This document shows, piece after piece, positions 43,868 through 52,483 of a DNA stretch of 64,000 bases. The notes beneath the pieces were generated by a model that made no database searches, was not told the DNA's origin, and was given only the letters and a program-made list of their open reading frames with translations. Each line of letters begins with the position of its first letter. The stretch's first letter is position 1. A program made the translations under genes and the position numbers. Source of the stretch: Bin87 sp965197635 (GTDB lineage: Bacteria; Chloroflexota; Dehalococcoidia; Lucifugimonadales; UBA3495); assembly GCA_965197635.1 (NCBI GenBank), contig CBDANN010000005.1, forward strand, positions 124,001 through 188,000, given 5' to 3'.

Positions 43868-44635
43868 ATGCGTCTGCAAAACAAAACCGCTCTCATCACC
43901 GGCGCCAGCCGTAACATTGGCGCTGAGGTCGCCCGCACCTTCGCCCGCGAAGGCGCCAACCTGATCCTCAACACCCGCCAGTCGGCCGAAGAACTGGAGA
44001 CGGTGGCCGCCCAGTGCCGCGAATTGGGCGCTCAGACCCACACCGTCATCGGCGACGTTGCCGACCCCGACCGGGTCGCCGATATGGTCGCAGAAGGCAT
44101 CGATGCCCTCGGCGCCGTGGATGTTCTGGTCAGCAACGTGGCCGTCCGTCCTCATAAGCCCATCCTGGAAGTGTCGGTACAGGAGTGGCAGGAAGTCATG
44201 GGAACCAACCTTCATTCCGCGTTCTACATGATCAAGGCCGTCCTGCCCGGCATGATTGAAAAGCGGTCCGGCAGCATTATCGCCATGGGCGGGCAGTCGG
44301 CCATCACCGGACGCCCCGATACGGCGATCGTCACCACCGCCAAAACCGGCCTTCTGGGACTCATCCGCGCTGTCGCCGCCGAGTGCGCCCAGTACGGCGT
44401 GCGAGCCAACCTGGTCAACCCCGGCTCTACCGACACCTCCCGCGCTCATCCCGAGTGGTACCCCGAGTTTCAGGACGTCCCCCGCGGCTCCGACGAACAT
44501 GTCAAGTCCATACCCCTGGGCCGCCAGGGAACGGTGCAGGACATCGCCAACGCCTGCCTCTTCTACGCCAGCGACGAGTCCTCCTACATCACCGGCGACC
44601 GCATGAACGTGGTCGGCGGCCGCTACATCGTGTAG
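43868..44635 (+). CDS. Short-chain dehydrogenase/reductase-like protein lacking the catalytic Tyr
   Basis: 255-residue SDR fold. Cofactor loop ITGASRNIGAEVA, the NVAV-type segment (VSNVAVRP) and the Ser of the active site (AMGGQSAITG) are present, and the C-terminal YITGDRMNVVGG is standard. In the Y-x-x-x-K motif the Lys is present (VTTAKTG), but the Tyr is replaced by Val. The protein may therefore not be a normal oxidoreductase, or it uses another residue. A Ser/Asn pair elsewhere is conserved. It lies between the small membrane genes and the Uma2 gene on the same strand. Confidence 0.85.
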   Translation: MRLQNKTALITGASRNIGAEVARTFAREGANLILNTRQSAEELETVAAQCRELGAQTHTVIGDVADPDRVADMVAEGIDALGAVDVLVSNVAVRPHKPILEVSVQEWQEVMGTNLHSAFYMIKAVLPGMIEKRSGSIIAMGGQSAITGRPDTAIVTTAKTGLLGLIRAVAAECAQYGVRANLVNPGSTDTSRAHPEWYPEFQDVPRGSDEHVKSIPLGRQGTVQDIANACLFYASDESSYITGDRMNVVGGRYIV

Positions 44636-44670
44636 ATTGGGCAAGGACGATACCGTCAGCGAGGACTGCC

Positions 44671-45567
44671 ATGACCGCCAAACCCGCCAAACCCAGGCCC
44701 ATGCCCGACCCGCCCGGGGTCTGGCAACCCTCCACCACCGAGGCGCCGCACCTCTACGAGAACGGCGTGTACTACCCTGCCGCGGTTGACGGGCCCCTGA
44801 TCGATCCGCCCTCAGAGGCGGAGGCTCCCCACCTTTACGAAAACGGCGTTTGCTACCCCGCATCGGACGGTGTGCCCTTGCCCGACCCACGTACCCAAGA
44901 ACGTCAATTTGTCCGAACCGTCAGTACCTTGAGGGCCTACTACGCTGACCAACCCAACACGGAAGTCAGCGGCAACACCTTCATCTACTACGATGAGGGC
45001 AACATCCAACGTCGCATCGCACCCGACTGCCACGTCGCCTTCGACGTGGACATCAGCGTGCTCGAGCGCCACGACGCCTACCGGATCTGGGCCGTGGGCA
45101 AGCCGCCGGACTTCGCGCTGGAAATCGGGTCCGAAAGCACCGCCGACCGCGACCTCAACGCCAAGCGCGAATTATACGCCATCATCGGCATCGGCGAATA
45201 CTGGCGTTACGACCCCACGCCGGACAGCGAGTTTTACGGCGAACCGCTGGTGGGTGAGCAGTTGGTGGACGGCCAGTACCAACGGTTGCCCGTTGCCCCA
45301 GACGGTGAGGGCCGACCGCGTGGACACAGCCCCACGTTGCAGCTTGACCTGGTGTGGGAAAACGAGGATCTGCGGTTCTATGACCCGGCCACGGGCGAGT
45401 GGCTGCGCGATCTTGGCGAAACCAGAGCGGAACTGGCGACCGAAAGAGCGGCCCGCGTTGCCGCCGAAGCCACGCTTGCCGACGAACAAACCGCCCGCGT
45501 TGCCGCCGAAGCCCGCGCCGCCGAACTGGAAGCCGAACTGCGCCGGCTCCGTGGCGATACGGGCTAA
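44671..45567 (+). CDS. Uma2-family (DUF820) endonuclease-like protein
   Basis: 298 residues. The central region (RTVSTLRAYYADQPNTEV, FIYYDEGNIQRRIAPDCHVA, PDFALEIGSESTADRDLNAK, YAIIGIGEYWRYDP) matches the Uma2/DUF820 restriction-endonuclease-like fold, with the PD...E-x-x-S/K catalytic pattern (PDFALEIGSES). The N-terminus has two copies of EAPHLYENGVxYPA and the C-terminus a predicted coiled coil (ELATERAARVAAEATLADEQ). Uma2 proteins are common in Cyanobacteria, Chloroflexi and sponge-associated bacteria; their role is unsettled. The stop codon overlaps that of the convergent ROK gene by two bases. Confidence 0.85.
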   Translation: MTAKPAKPRPMPDPPGVWQPSTTEAPHLYENGVYYPAAVDGPLIDPPSEAEAPHLYENGVCYPASDGVPLPDPRTQERQFVRTVSTLRAYYADQPNTEVSGNTFIYYDEGNIQRRIAPDCHVAFDVDISVLERHDAYRIWAVGKPPDFALEIGSESTADRDLNAKRELYAIIGIGEYWRYDPTPDSEFYGEPLVGEQLVDGQYQRLPVAPDGEGRPRGHSPTLQLDLVWENEDLRFYDPATGEWLRDLGETRAELATERAARVAAEATLADEQTARVAAEARAAELEAELRRLRGDTG

Positions 45568-46595
45568 CGCTCCCCCGTCTCTGCCCACACCAGGCTGGCC
45601 GCCCCCACCATGCCTTGGCTGTCGCCGAAGGTGGCCGGCGCCAGCCGAAAGGCGCGGTGGCCTGAACTCATCGCCCGTCTCCGCGCCCCTTCCTCGATAT
45701 GGCCCAGCAGGTTCAGGTCAAGGAGACCCTGCGTCACACCGCCACCCATCACGACCACGTCGGGGTTGAAGATATTCAACACGTTGCCCAGGCCGACGAT
45801 TATAGCGCCCACTGCGGCCTCAATAACCTCAAGCGCCACCGGATCGCCCTGTGCCGCCGCCGCAAACACTGCCGCGCCGTCCAGCGTGGCGTCGGATTCG
45901 TAGGCCAGTTGCAGCGGCGATCCGGGAGTGGCGTCGCCCATTCGAGCCTGCGCTGCCCGTCCGATGGCCGTGCCCGACGCCAATGCCTCCAGACATCCGC
46001 TGTTGCCGCAGGCGCACGGCGGCGCGTCGGCGCGACTATCAATGGTCATGTGCCCCACCTCGCCGGCGGCTCCCACCGCTCCGGTGAAAACCGTTCCCCG
46101 GTCAACGATGCCCGCTCCGACGCCGGTGCTGAAGGTGATGAACACCAGTGTGCGAGATGCCGTGTCTTCGGGCTTTATCGGGCGACCCGCCCCGTAGTAG
46201 TATTCGCCCAACGCCGCCAGGTTGGCGTCGTTGCCTACCCAAACCGGCACGTCCAGCACCGGTTCCCATAGAGTCGGTAGCGACACACCGTTCAGGGCCG
46301 GCAGGTTGGGCGAGGACAGCAGCATACTGCTCGCGGCGTCTATCGAACCGGCCAGCGCGATGCCGGCGCCGGCAATTGGCCGGCGTCCGGCCCACTCTCT
46401 CGCGGTTAGCAGAACATCGCCCGCGGCCGCTACCAGTTGCTCCTGCGGCGCGCCGGGTCGGTTGGCGACGCGCTCCTGCCACAGGATAATCCCCTGCCGG
46501 TCAATCACCGCGGCCCGCGCCCAGGTGCCGCCCCAATCCATCGCCAGCGCGACCGGCGACGGATGAGTATCTGTGTCAGAGCCCAACGTGGTCAT
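45564..46595 (-). CDS. ROK-family sugar kinase (glucokinase-like)
   Basis: 343-residue ROK protein. ATP-binding DWGGTWARAAV is at the N-terminus, the catalytic VGNDANLAALGEY follows, and the ROK signature EVGHMTIDSR plus the zinc motif CACGNSGCLEALASG are present. VVMGGGVTQG is near the C-terminus. No helix-turn-helix domain precedes the kinase, so it is an enzyme rather than an NagC-type repressor. It phosphorylates a hexose, probably glucose, in the cytosol. The start is the ATG at 46595 with AGGA upstream; a longer frame to 46982 is not supported. It ends convergently with the Uma2 gene. Confidence 0.92.
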   Translation of the reverse strand: MTTLGSDTDTHPSPVALAMDWGGTWARAAVIDRQGIILWQERVANRPGAPQEQLVAAAGDVLLTAREWAGRRPIAGAGIALAGSIDAASSMLLSSPNLPALNGVSLPTLWEPVLDVPVWVGNDANLAALGEYYYGAGRPIKPEDTASRTLVFITFSTGVGAGIVDRGTVFTGAVGAAGEVGHMTIDSRADAPPCACGNSGCLEALASGTAIGRAAQARMGDATPGSPLQLAYESDATLDGAAVFAAAAQGDPVALEVIEAAVGAIIVGLGNVLNIFNPDVVVMGGGVTQGLLDLNLLGHIEEGARRRAMSSGHRAFRLAPATFGDSQGMVGAASLVWAETGER

Positions 46596-46654
46596 GGTTC
46601 CTGAATCTCCAATGGCGGGAATTGTAACACCCGGCCCGACTTGCCAGGAGGGGT

Positions 46655-47230
46655 CTAACCTCCGTGGGCAGCGACTTCCGCCAGCAGTCCGTCCAGCGTG
46701 GCCCTCAGGACCTCCTCGGGCATCGGCCCGACGTACTTGTGCCGGATGACCCCGTTGGCGTCGATGAAGAACTTCTCCGGTATCCCTCGCACCCCGTAGT
46801 TGATCGCGATGCCGCCGCCGGCATCCAGCCCGGTGGGGTAGGCAACTCCAAATTCCACGAGGAACACCTCTGCCGCATCGGGCGTATCCCAAATGTTGAC
46901 CCCCACGAATTCCACCTGCGGACCGTCGTATCCCGAATAGATACGGTTCAGCATCGTCGCTTCCTGACGGCACGGCGCGCACCAGGACGCCCAGAAGTCC
47001 ACCATGACAACCTTGCCGGCGAGATCCGACAGGCGCAGCGTTTCGCCATTGTACGTTTCTAGCATGAAGTCCGCCGCCGCCGTGGCATCTACCGTTACTT
47101 CACCGAACTGAGCGTTGATGCCGGCGCCCGCCGGCTGCCCTCGCTGTTGTAGCGCTGCCCAGGCCAGCAGGGCGAACAGCGGGACCAGCGCCACCGCTGT
47201 CCCCAGCATAATCCAGCCGCGTCGAGACAT
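46655..47230 (-). CDS. TlpA/ResA/CcmG-type thiol-disulfide oxidoreductase
   Basis: 191 residues. An N-terminal membrane anchor (WIMLGTAVALVPLFALLAWA) is followed by an extracytoplasmic thioredoxin domain with the active site FWASWCAPCRQE (Cys84, Cys87) and a GIPEKFFID strand with the cis-Pro region. Its ATG overlaps the stop of the gene upstream (ATGA). It is the last gene of the cytochrome c maturation cluster and should reduce the CxxCH cysteines of apocytochromes, such as ActA and ActE, or those held by CcmH. The longer frame to 47365 would overlap the neighbour and is not used. Confidence 0.9.
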   Translation of the reverse strand: MSRRGWIMLGTAVALVPLFALLAWAALQQRGQPAGAGINAQFGEVTVDATAAADFMLETYNGETLRLSDLAGKVVMVDFWASWCAPCRQEATMLNRIYSGYDGPQVEFVGVNIWDTPDAAEVFLVEFGVAYPTGLDAGGGIAINYGVRGIPEKFFIDANGVIRHKYVGPMPEEVLRATLDGLLAEVAAHGG

Positions 47231-48279
47231 CAGTCCACGCTTCCCGCTGGCCGCCGCCAGATTCCCCAAGCCAGCAGGGCCGCCAACGCAATACCTACCA
47301 GAACTGGTATCGCGCCGTACCAGAACCTTACTTCCGACAGCGGGTTGCCCAAGCTGGTTAGCCACGATGGTTCCGGCAGGCCCGACAGCGTCAGATTGAC
47401 TCCCGCTCCGGGCGCCAGGTTCTCTGCGCTCCAGACCCGATACGCCACCGCGCCCACCGTTATGGTTTCGTTAGGAGCCAGCCCGCCAACGCCAATGTCG
47501 CCGAACTCTTCGGGGATGAGCAGGCTGAACCTCTCCGCCCCTTGCAGGGTATTATCCCGCCACGTCAGCTCATCGCCCTCGTAGGGAACCGTGAAAGTGA
47601 AGCTGACCTGATGTCGCCCCGGCTGCACCGGCGCGGTGATGGCAAATCCTGTGCCGACGGGTATCACTTCGCCCCCCACCAGGTCGGTGGACACGTCCAG
47701 ATCCGTCGCCCCGGCCGGCAACGAGAACCGGAGAAAGCTGAACTGTCCAATCATCGGCGGAGCCGAGAGGTCGGGCACCAGCGTCGTGTCGCTGCGGTTT
47801 TCCAGCGTGAACAGCTGGACAGCGGCCATGCGCCGGGTGGCGGCGTCAATCCCGGCCACTATGATGGACTGCTCCGTGGTTGCCACCACACCCACGTCGC
47901 GGGTAAATTCGTACACCGTCAGCGTCAGCGGCCCCGACAATGCTGCCGGCGATAACACCTCGGTGTAACGGGTCTCTCCGTAGTCTGCCGCCAGCGCCGC
48001 GCTATCCCCCTCAGCCAAAGCTGGCACGCCGTCAAACCGGAATGCGCCGTCGCCGTCCGTAATGGTCTCGAAGGTATCAACCGACCCGGCTTCCGCCCCG
48101 AATCGGTGCAGCAACACCGCGACCCCGCCTGGAACCCCACCGCCAGCCGTCCCGTTCACCAACTTGCCAGAAACTTCAATCGTATCGGACCCCTGCGCGT
48201 GCAACGCTACGGGAGCGATGACCAACAACGCGACTGTCGCCAAGACGAACGTGGTTCGTATTATCAGCCGGTTATACAT
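47230..48279 (-). CDS. Exported hypothetical protein with carboxypeptidase-regulatory-like domain
   Basis: 349 residues. A signal peptide (TTFVLATVALLVIAPVALHA) precedes a beta-sandwich like the carboxypeptidase regulatory domain (VSGKLVNGTAGGGVPGGVAV), a long beta-rich region and a C-terminal transmembrane helix (AIPVLVGIALAALLAWGIW). The gene overlaps its neighbours on both sides (8 bases with the CcmI-like gene, 3 bases with the thioredoxin gene), so it belongs to the cytochrome c maturation operon. Similar proteins occur next to ccmF/ccmH-type genes in some Chloroflexi (from memory, not checked). The function is unknown; it may be an apocytochrome or haem-handling factor. Confidence 0.78.
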   Translation of the reverse strand: MYNRLIIRTTFVLATVALLVIAPVALHAQGSDTIEVSGKLVNGTAGGGVPGGVAVLLHRFGAEAGSVDTFETITDGDGAFRFDGVPALAEGDSAALAADYGETRYTEVLSPAALSGPLTLTVYEFTRDVGVVATTEQSIIVAGIDAATRRMAAVQLFTLENRSDTTLVPDLSAPPMIGQFSFLRFSLPAGATDLDVSTDLVGGEVIPVGTGFAITAPVQPGRHQVSFTFTVPYEGDELTWRDNTLQGAERFSLLIPEEFGDIGVGGLAPNETITVGAVAYRVWSAENLAPGAGVNLTLSGLPEPSWLTSLGNPLSEVRFWYGAIPVLVGIALAALLAWGIWRRPAGSVD

Positions 48280-48556
48280 CCCGTTCTTGGTCCATATCCC
48301 TCAGGATCAGCGCTGCCTGCCGCCGGTATTCGTCCAGCTGATCTCGATAGTCAGCATCGCTGATCCGACCCAGGCTGTGCTCCATTTGTAGCGTCCGTAT
48401 CGCCTCGTACACGTCCTCCAGCGCGCTGACGTCCGCCGGCGCCGGGTTATCTGCCGCTCCGACATCCTCGCGGACCCGCCCCCGGCCAAATATCAACGGC
48501 CAAGCCACCACCCCAATGATAAGCAGCGCAACGGCAATCGCCAGCCCCAGTTGCAC
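48272..48556 (-). CDS. CcmI-like small membrane protein
   Basis: 94 residues: one N-terminal membrane helix (LAIAVALLIIGVVAWPLIFG) and a cytosolic helical tail ending LEDVYEAIRTLQMEHSLGRI, SDADYRDQLDEYRRQAALIL. This is the layout of the N-terminal part of CcmI, which holds apocytochrome for haem ligation, but it lacks the TPR domain. It starts at a GTG with GGGAG upstream, between ccmF and the overlapping exported protein gene. Confidence 0.7.
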   Translation of the reverse strand: MQLGLAIAVALLIIGVVAWPLIFGRGRVREDVGAADNPAPADVSALEDVYEAIRTLQMEHSLGRISDADYRDQLDEYRRQAALILRDMDQERDV

Positions 48557-48579
48557 GGCATAAACTCCCGACGGGCTCG

Positions 48580-50565
48580 CTAGTCAGCCGCGCCAGCCGC
48601 CGGCGACACGACGGCCACCGGGCGACGCACCGGCGCACGAGCCGGCCACAGCGCGATCACCGTGCCGAATATCATCACCGGCCCGGCCACCCACATCCAC
48701 CATACCAGCGGATTCACCAGTATGCGGAACCCAACGGCGCCGTCCTCACGATTCTCGCTGGGCACTACGTAAAAGTCCTCCACCGGCGTGGAGCGGATCG
48801 CCGCCCGCGTCGATGCCATGTTGAAGTCCGGATGGAACGTCCGCTGTGGTTGCATCACTTCCAGAAGCTCGCCGTCCCGGTACACCTCAACGGTGGTCCG
48901 AAACTCGGTGCGGTCGGCATAAGCCAGTGCGGTGGTGTCCACGTACTCCAACGTGTAATTGCCCACCGTCACCGACTCCCCCGGCATCAGGGCAACGTCT
49001 CGTTGCACTCCGTAGAACGACTGGCCGACCACGCCCAGCGCCACCATCACCACCGCCAGGTGCACGACGTAACCGCCGTAGCGGGGCCGGTTCGCCAGGA
49101 TCAGCCGCGCGAAACCGACGGCCGGGTTATCGCCCACGCTACGCCGCCGCGCCAAGGTTCCCCGCACCCACTCGGCCAGGATGCTGACTAACACCAGCGC
49201 GCACAGTCCGAAGCCGATGACCGCGTAGGGCTGCCTTATCCCTACGGCCAGCAATAGCGCTGCCATCCCGATTGCCGCCGCCCCCGGTATCAACAACGCC
49301 CGCTGTAGCGATTGCAGGTTGGCGCGACGCCAGGGCAGCAGCGGCCCGACACCCATCAGCAGCACCAGCGCCAGCATCAACGGCCCGTTCACCTGGTCGT
49401 AGAAGGGCCGCGCCACCGTGATTTCCTGCTCGGCGAACAGCCGCGACAGCAGCGGATATACCGTCCCCCACAGCGTGGCGAAGGCGATACCCAGCAGCAG
49501 CAGGTTGTTCACCAGGAACGCCGCCTCACGCGACAGCATGGAGTCCAGTCGCTGCGCGCTTTGCATCCGGTCGTATCGCCAGAAGAAGATCGCCAGCGGA
49601 ACCACCACCCCGACGGCCAGGAACAGCAGGAACACCCACCCCAGCGTGGACGCTCCAAAGGAATGCACCGACGGCACCGGCCCGCCCCGGTTCATGAACA
49701 TCCCGTACAGCGCCAGTCCGAAGGCCACGTCGATCAGCACGATGTTCCACATCCGGAACATCCCCCGTCGCTTCTGCACCATGATGGAGTGGACGAAGGC
49801 CGTCAGCGCGATCCACGGCATGAACGCCGCATTCTCCACCGGGTCCCAGAACCAGAATCCGCCCCAGCCCAATATCGTGTACGCCCACCATGAACCCAGC
49901 AGCAGGCCCGCCGCCAGCAGCGCCCAGATGCCCACGCCCCAGGCCCGCCCGGCGTCAATCCACTCGTCGCCGCCCTTGCCACCGATCAAACTGCCCAGCG
50001 AGAACGCCATCGGGATGCTGATGCCCACCAGCCCGGCCATCAGCGCCGGCGGGTGGAAGAACATCCCGAAGTGGGTCAGCAGCGGGTTGATGCCCTGCCC
50101 GTCGGGAACCGGGAAGGGCAGCTTGGCGAAGGGGTTCGCCATGAACCCCATCACTGCCAGGAAGAACAACTCAATCAGCATCAGGATGGCCGTGGTCCAC
50201 GCCAGCGTGGGCCTCGTGGACGCCGGCGCCAGCCAGATTGCCACCGCCGCCATCACCGACAAGGCGAAGGCGATGTACAGCAGCGACCCTTCGTTGCCCG
50301 CGTAGAAGGCCACCCAAGTGTAGATGTTGGGCATCGCCAGGTTGCTGTGCTCCGCCACGTACTTCAGCGAGAAGTCTCGGGTAATGAACGACTGCACCAG
50401 CGACAGCGTGGCCACCAGCAGCACCACCACCAGCACGTAGGATGCTTTGCGCCCGCTGTCCACCAGCGCTGGCGCGCCCCGCAGCTGTCCGCCAACTGAC
50501 GCGAAAAAAGAGTACGCCGCCAGCGCCAACCCCATCCAAAGGCAGGCCGCCCCGAGATCAGCCAT
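48580..50565 (-). CDS. ccmF: Cytochrome c haem lyase CcmF
   Basis: 661-residue polytopic protein of the haem-handling family. The WWD signature is present (LGSWWAYTILGWGGFWFWDPVENAAFMPWI region, about residues 225-250), and FHPPALMAGLVGISIPMAF and HSFGASTLGWVFL contain family histidines. About 13-15 membrane helices are expected. CcmF with CcmH transfers haem to apocytochrome c outside the membrane (System I). The ATG overlaps the end of ccmH by eight bases. ccmABCDE are not in this window. Confidence 0.93.
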   Translation of the reverse strand: MADLGAACLWMGLALAAYSFFASVGGQLRGAPALVDSGRKASYVLVVVLLVATLSLVQSFITRDFSLKYVAEHSNLAMPNIYTWVAFYAGNEGSLLYIAFALSVMAAVAIWLAPASTRPTLAWTTAILMLIELFFLAVMGFMANPFAKLPFPVPDGQGINPLLTHFGMFFHPPALMAGLVGISIPMAFSLGSLIGGKGGDEWIDAGRAWGVGIWALLAAGLLLGSWWAYTILGWGGFWFWDPVENAAFMPWIALTAFVHSIMVQKRRGMFRMWNIVLIDVAFGLALYGMFMNRGGPVPSVHSFGASTLGWVFLLFLAVGVVVPLAIFFWRYDRMQSAQRLDSMLSREAAFLVNNLLLLGIAFATLWGTVYPLLSRLFAEQEITVARPFYDQVNGPLMLALVLLMGVGPLLPWRRANLQSLQRALLIPGAAAIGMAALLLAVGIRQPYAVIGFGLCALVLVSILAEWVRGTLARRRSVGDNPAVGFARLILANRPRYGGYVVHLAVVMVALGVVGQSFYGVQRDVALMPGESVTVGNYTLEYVDTTALAYADRTEFRTTVEVYRDGELLEVMQPQRTFHPDFNMASTRAAIRSTPVEDFYVVPSENREDGAVGFRILVNPLVWWMWVAGPVMIFGTVIALWPARAPVRRPVAVVSPAAGAAD

Positions 50566-51118
50566 CGGCCCGTTCCGTGTCCGTATCTAGCGCCAAATCT
50601 CGGTCCACCGCGGCCAGGTAAGGTTGCAATTCATTTGTTTCGCCCGTCGGAACCTCACCGTCCCCAACGCCAGACCGCCGTCGCATCGCCCGCAGGGTGA
50701 GCAGACCGCCAGCCAGGCCGGCGATGACCACCACGCCCGGCACTAACCATGCGATCAGGTAGAAACCGGAGCGCGGCGGTTCGGCCAGTACGCTAAGCCC
50801 GTACCGCTCCGGCGCAGCGAACCAGGCCAACACTTCCTCGCGGGTCGCGCCTGACGCCAGCAATTCCCGCACCTGAGCGCGCATCTGCTTGGCCAACGGC
50901 ACCTCGGTCTGGTCGATGGTCTGCGCCGGACACACCGGGCACATCAGCATCCGGTCAATGGCCTGTGCCTCCGCCTCGTCATACGACCCGTTGGCGTCCC
51001 CGGATTGGGCCAAAGCGATGCCGTGGAATAGCGCGGCCGTGCAAATGGCAACGACCACCGCAGCGCAGATTCTAATGAGCGTCGGGAAAATACTGCCCTG
51101 CCAGCGGAATTGGCGCAC
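50558..51118 (-). CDS. ccmH: Cytochrome c maturation protein CcmH
   Basis: 186 residues. A signal anchor (ICAAVVVAICTAALFHGIA) is followed by the conserved helical domain with LMCPVCPAQTIDQTE (Cys60, Cys63) and REEVLAWFAAPERYG, then a C-terminal membrane helix (FYLIAWLVPGVVVIAGLAGG). In this family the CxxC pair holds or reduces apocytochrome thiols; the motif here is CPVC followed by Pro-Ala-Gln rather than the usual Gln directly after. It starts with GTG preceded by AGGTTCAGG. It is translationally coupled to ccmF. The PIN toxin gene ends 24 bases upstream. Confidence 0.9.
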   Translation of the reverse strand: MRQFRWQGSIFPTLIRICAAVVVAICTAALFHGIALAQSGDANGSYDEAEAQAIDRMLMCPVCPAQTIDQTEVPLAKQMRAQVRELLASGATREEVLAWFAAPERYGLSVLAEPPRSGFYLIAWLVPGVVVIAGLAGGLLTLRAMRRRSGVGDGEVPTGETNELQPYLAAVDRDLALDTDTERADG

Positions 51119-51142
51119 GCCTGAACCTGCCAGTGGAGACGA

Positions 51143-51583
51143 TCAGGGTTCCAGATTTTCGGAACCGACAACCGTCAAGAATTCAGCGGGCTGAATAACC
51201 GCTATGCCGCGAAATGGGTTCATCACCAAAAGGTCGCTATCCCCGGTTACGATGTAGTCGGCATCGCCGTTGATCGCCAACTCCAGGATCTTGTCGTCCT
51301 CCGGGTCGCGACAGGCGCGCACCGTCTCAGTGATCTCTACCGGTTCAGCGCGAAGTATCAAACTCCGCAGAAACTCTTCACGTCTGGCTCGTGTGGTGTA
51401 GCGGTCGAAATGTGTCCTGCGGAGCACATTTCGCAATTCTGCAGCTACTGCGTCGGACATCAGGAGCGTGCAAAAATCCAGACTGTGTGTCAGAGCCCGC
51501 CCCGGCACGGAGTTGGCGTTCAACACGGCACTAACGACGGTGTTCGTGTCGAATACGCACCGAGGTACCCAGCGGTCATTCAT
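51143..51583 (-). CDS. PIN-domain ribonuclease toxin (VapC-like)
   Basis: 146 residues. Acidic residues of the PIN active site are seen: FDTNT (Asp12), AAELRNVL (Glu49), CRDPEDDKILELA and TGDSDLL. The family cleaves specific RNAs, often tRNA, when not neutralised. The ATG overlaps the antitoxin stop by eight bases, the usual toxin-antitoxin arrangement. The pair is set between the ccm and act gene groups on the same strand. Confidence 0.88.
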   Translation of the reverse strand: MNDRWVPRCVFDTNTVVSAVLNANSVPGRALTHSLDFCTLLMSDAVAAELRNVLRRTHFDRYTTRARREEFLRSLILRAEPVEITETVRACRDPEDDKILELAINGDADYIVTGDSDLLVMNPFRGIAVIQPAEFLTVVGSENLEP

Positions 51584-51806
51584 CCAATATGGACTGGAGG
51601 ATTTCCGGCGTCAGTCCACGCTCCTGAGCTTCGCGGCTCAGTTCCTGCATTATCTCTTCCAGCGGCCTCCGAGGCCCCATCAAATCGCGCAGGTGTAGAT
51701 TAACTAACAAATCCATCCTGCGACGGTCCATGTCCGACGCCGAACGATATTTTTCGGCTACTTCGGAATCAACTGTGACCGTTATGGTATCCGTTTGATC
51801 TATCAT
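51576..51806 (-). CDS. Antitoxin for the PIN-domain toxin
   Basis: 76 residues. It begins MIDQTDTITVTVDSEVAEKY, a short beta strand followed by charged helices (RRRMDLLVNLHLRDLM, EEIMQELSREAQERG), the layout of a ribbon-helix-helix or similar antitoxin. GGAGG lies nine bases before the ATG at 51806; the longer frame to 51914 has no support. It overlaps the toxin start, so it is translated first and should repress its own operon. Confidence 0.78.
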   Translation of the reverse strand: MIDQTDTITVTVDSEVAEKYRSASDMDRRRMDLLVNLHLRDLMGPRRPLEEIMQELSREAQERGLTPEILQSILDE

Positions 51807-51888
51807 TGCCGCGCCTCCTCGACAGAAGTGATTGCAGTAACAATGGTAACACGGCAAAGCGACGCTTCTCAGGCGAAGTGCGCCAGCG

Positions 51889-52440
51889 CTACTGGCACGC
51901 CGCCGCGTTTCCATCCTGGATGCAGCCTTCCACGTAGTCCAGCACCAGCTCGATCTGGTCTTCCGTTAGCAGCTTGGAGAAATTGGGCATAACCGTCACG
52001 CCACCCGTTATAACGCCCCGCAGGCCGTCCCGATCCAGGCTTTTGGCCGCTTCGGACGTGAGGTTGGGGTTCTGGATCGGCAGGTCAATCGTCTGGTAGC
52101 CGTAGTCCACCAGCATCCGGGCCAGCACCGGGCCGTTGCCCATACCCTCCGCGCCGTGGCACATGACGCAGTTGGTCTCAAAGATGTGCTTGCCGGACCC
52201 GGCGAAGGACGTGGGCTGCGGCGGGACCGAGCCATACCACGGCACGGCTGACGCGGGCACGCTCAGCCGGGGCGGTTCGTGGGCCTTGTACGCCGGCTGG
52301 TAGTGCATCTCGTAGAAAATATCCAGCGGATACGAACCCTGCGAACAGCCCACCGCCAACAGACCCGCGACCAAGGCCAGTCCGGCCAGCGGCAGCATCC
52401 GGCCGCACATCAGATTTATCCGTGTCATCAAAGCTCTCAT
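51889..52440 (-). CDS. actE: Alternative complex III subunit ActE (monohaem cytochrome c)
   Basis: About 183 residues. A lipoprotein-like signal (GLALVAGLLAVGCSQG) is followed by YEMHYQPAYKAHEPPRLSVP, typical of ActE, then one haem site (NCVMCHGAEGMGNGPVLA) and a C-terminal methionine-containing segment (GGVTVMPNFSKLLTEDQI) for the sixth ligand. It would be anchored outside the membrane and pass electrons from ActA to the acceptor. The start is uncertain: I use the ATG at 52440, but 52470 (TTG) and 52428 are possible. It is the last act gene; the ActD gene ends 43 bases upstream. Confidence 0.85.
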   Translation of the reverse strand: MRALMTRINLMCGRMLPLAGLALVAGLLAVGCSQGSYPLDIFYEMHYQPAYKAHEPPRLSVPASAVPWYGSVPPQPTSFAGSGKHIFETNCVMCHGAEGMGNGPVLARMLVDYGYQTIDLPIQNPNLTSEAAKSLDRDGLRGVITGGVTVMPNFSKLLTEDQIELVLDYVEGCIQDGNAAACQ

Positions 52441-52483
52441 TGCAACTTTCGGCATTGGGGATTGCGACAATGGCCGCCTGAAG

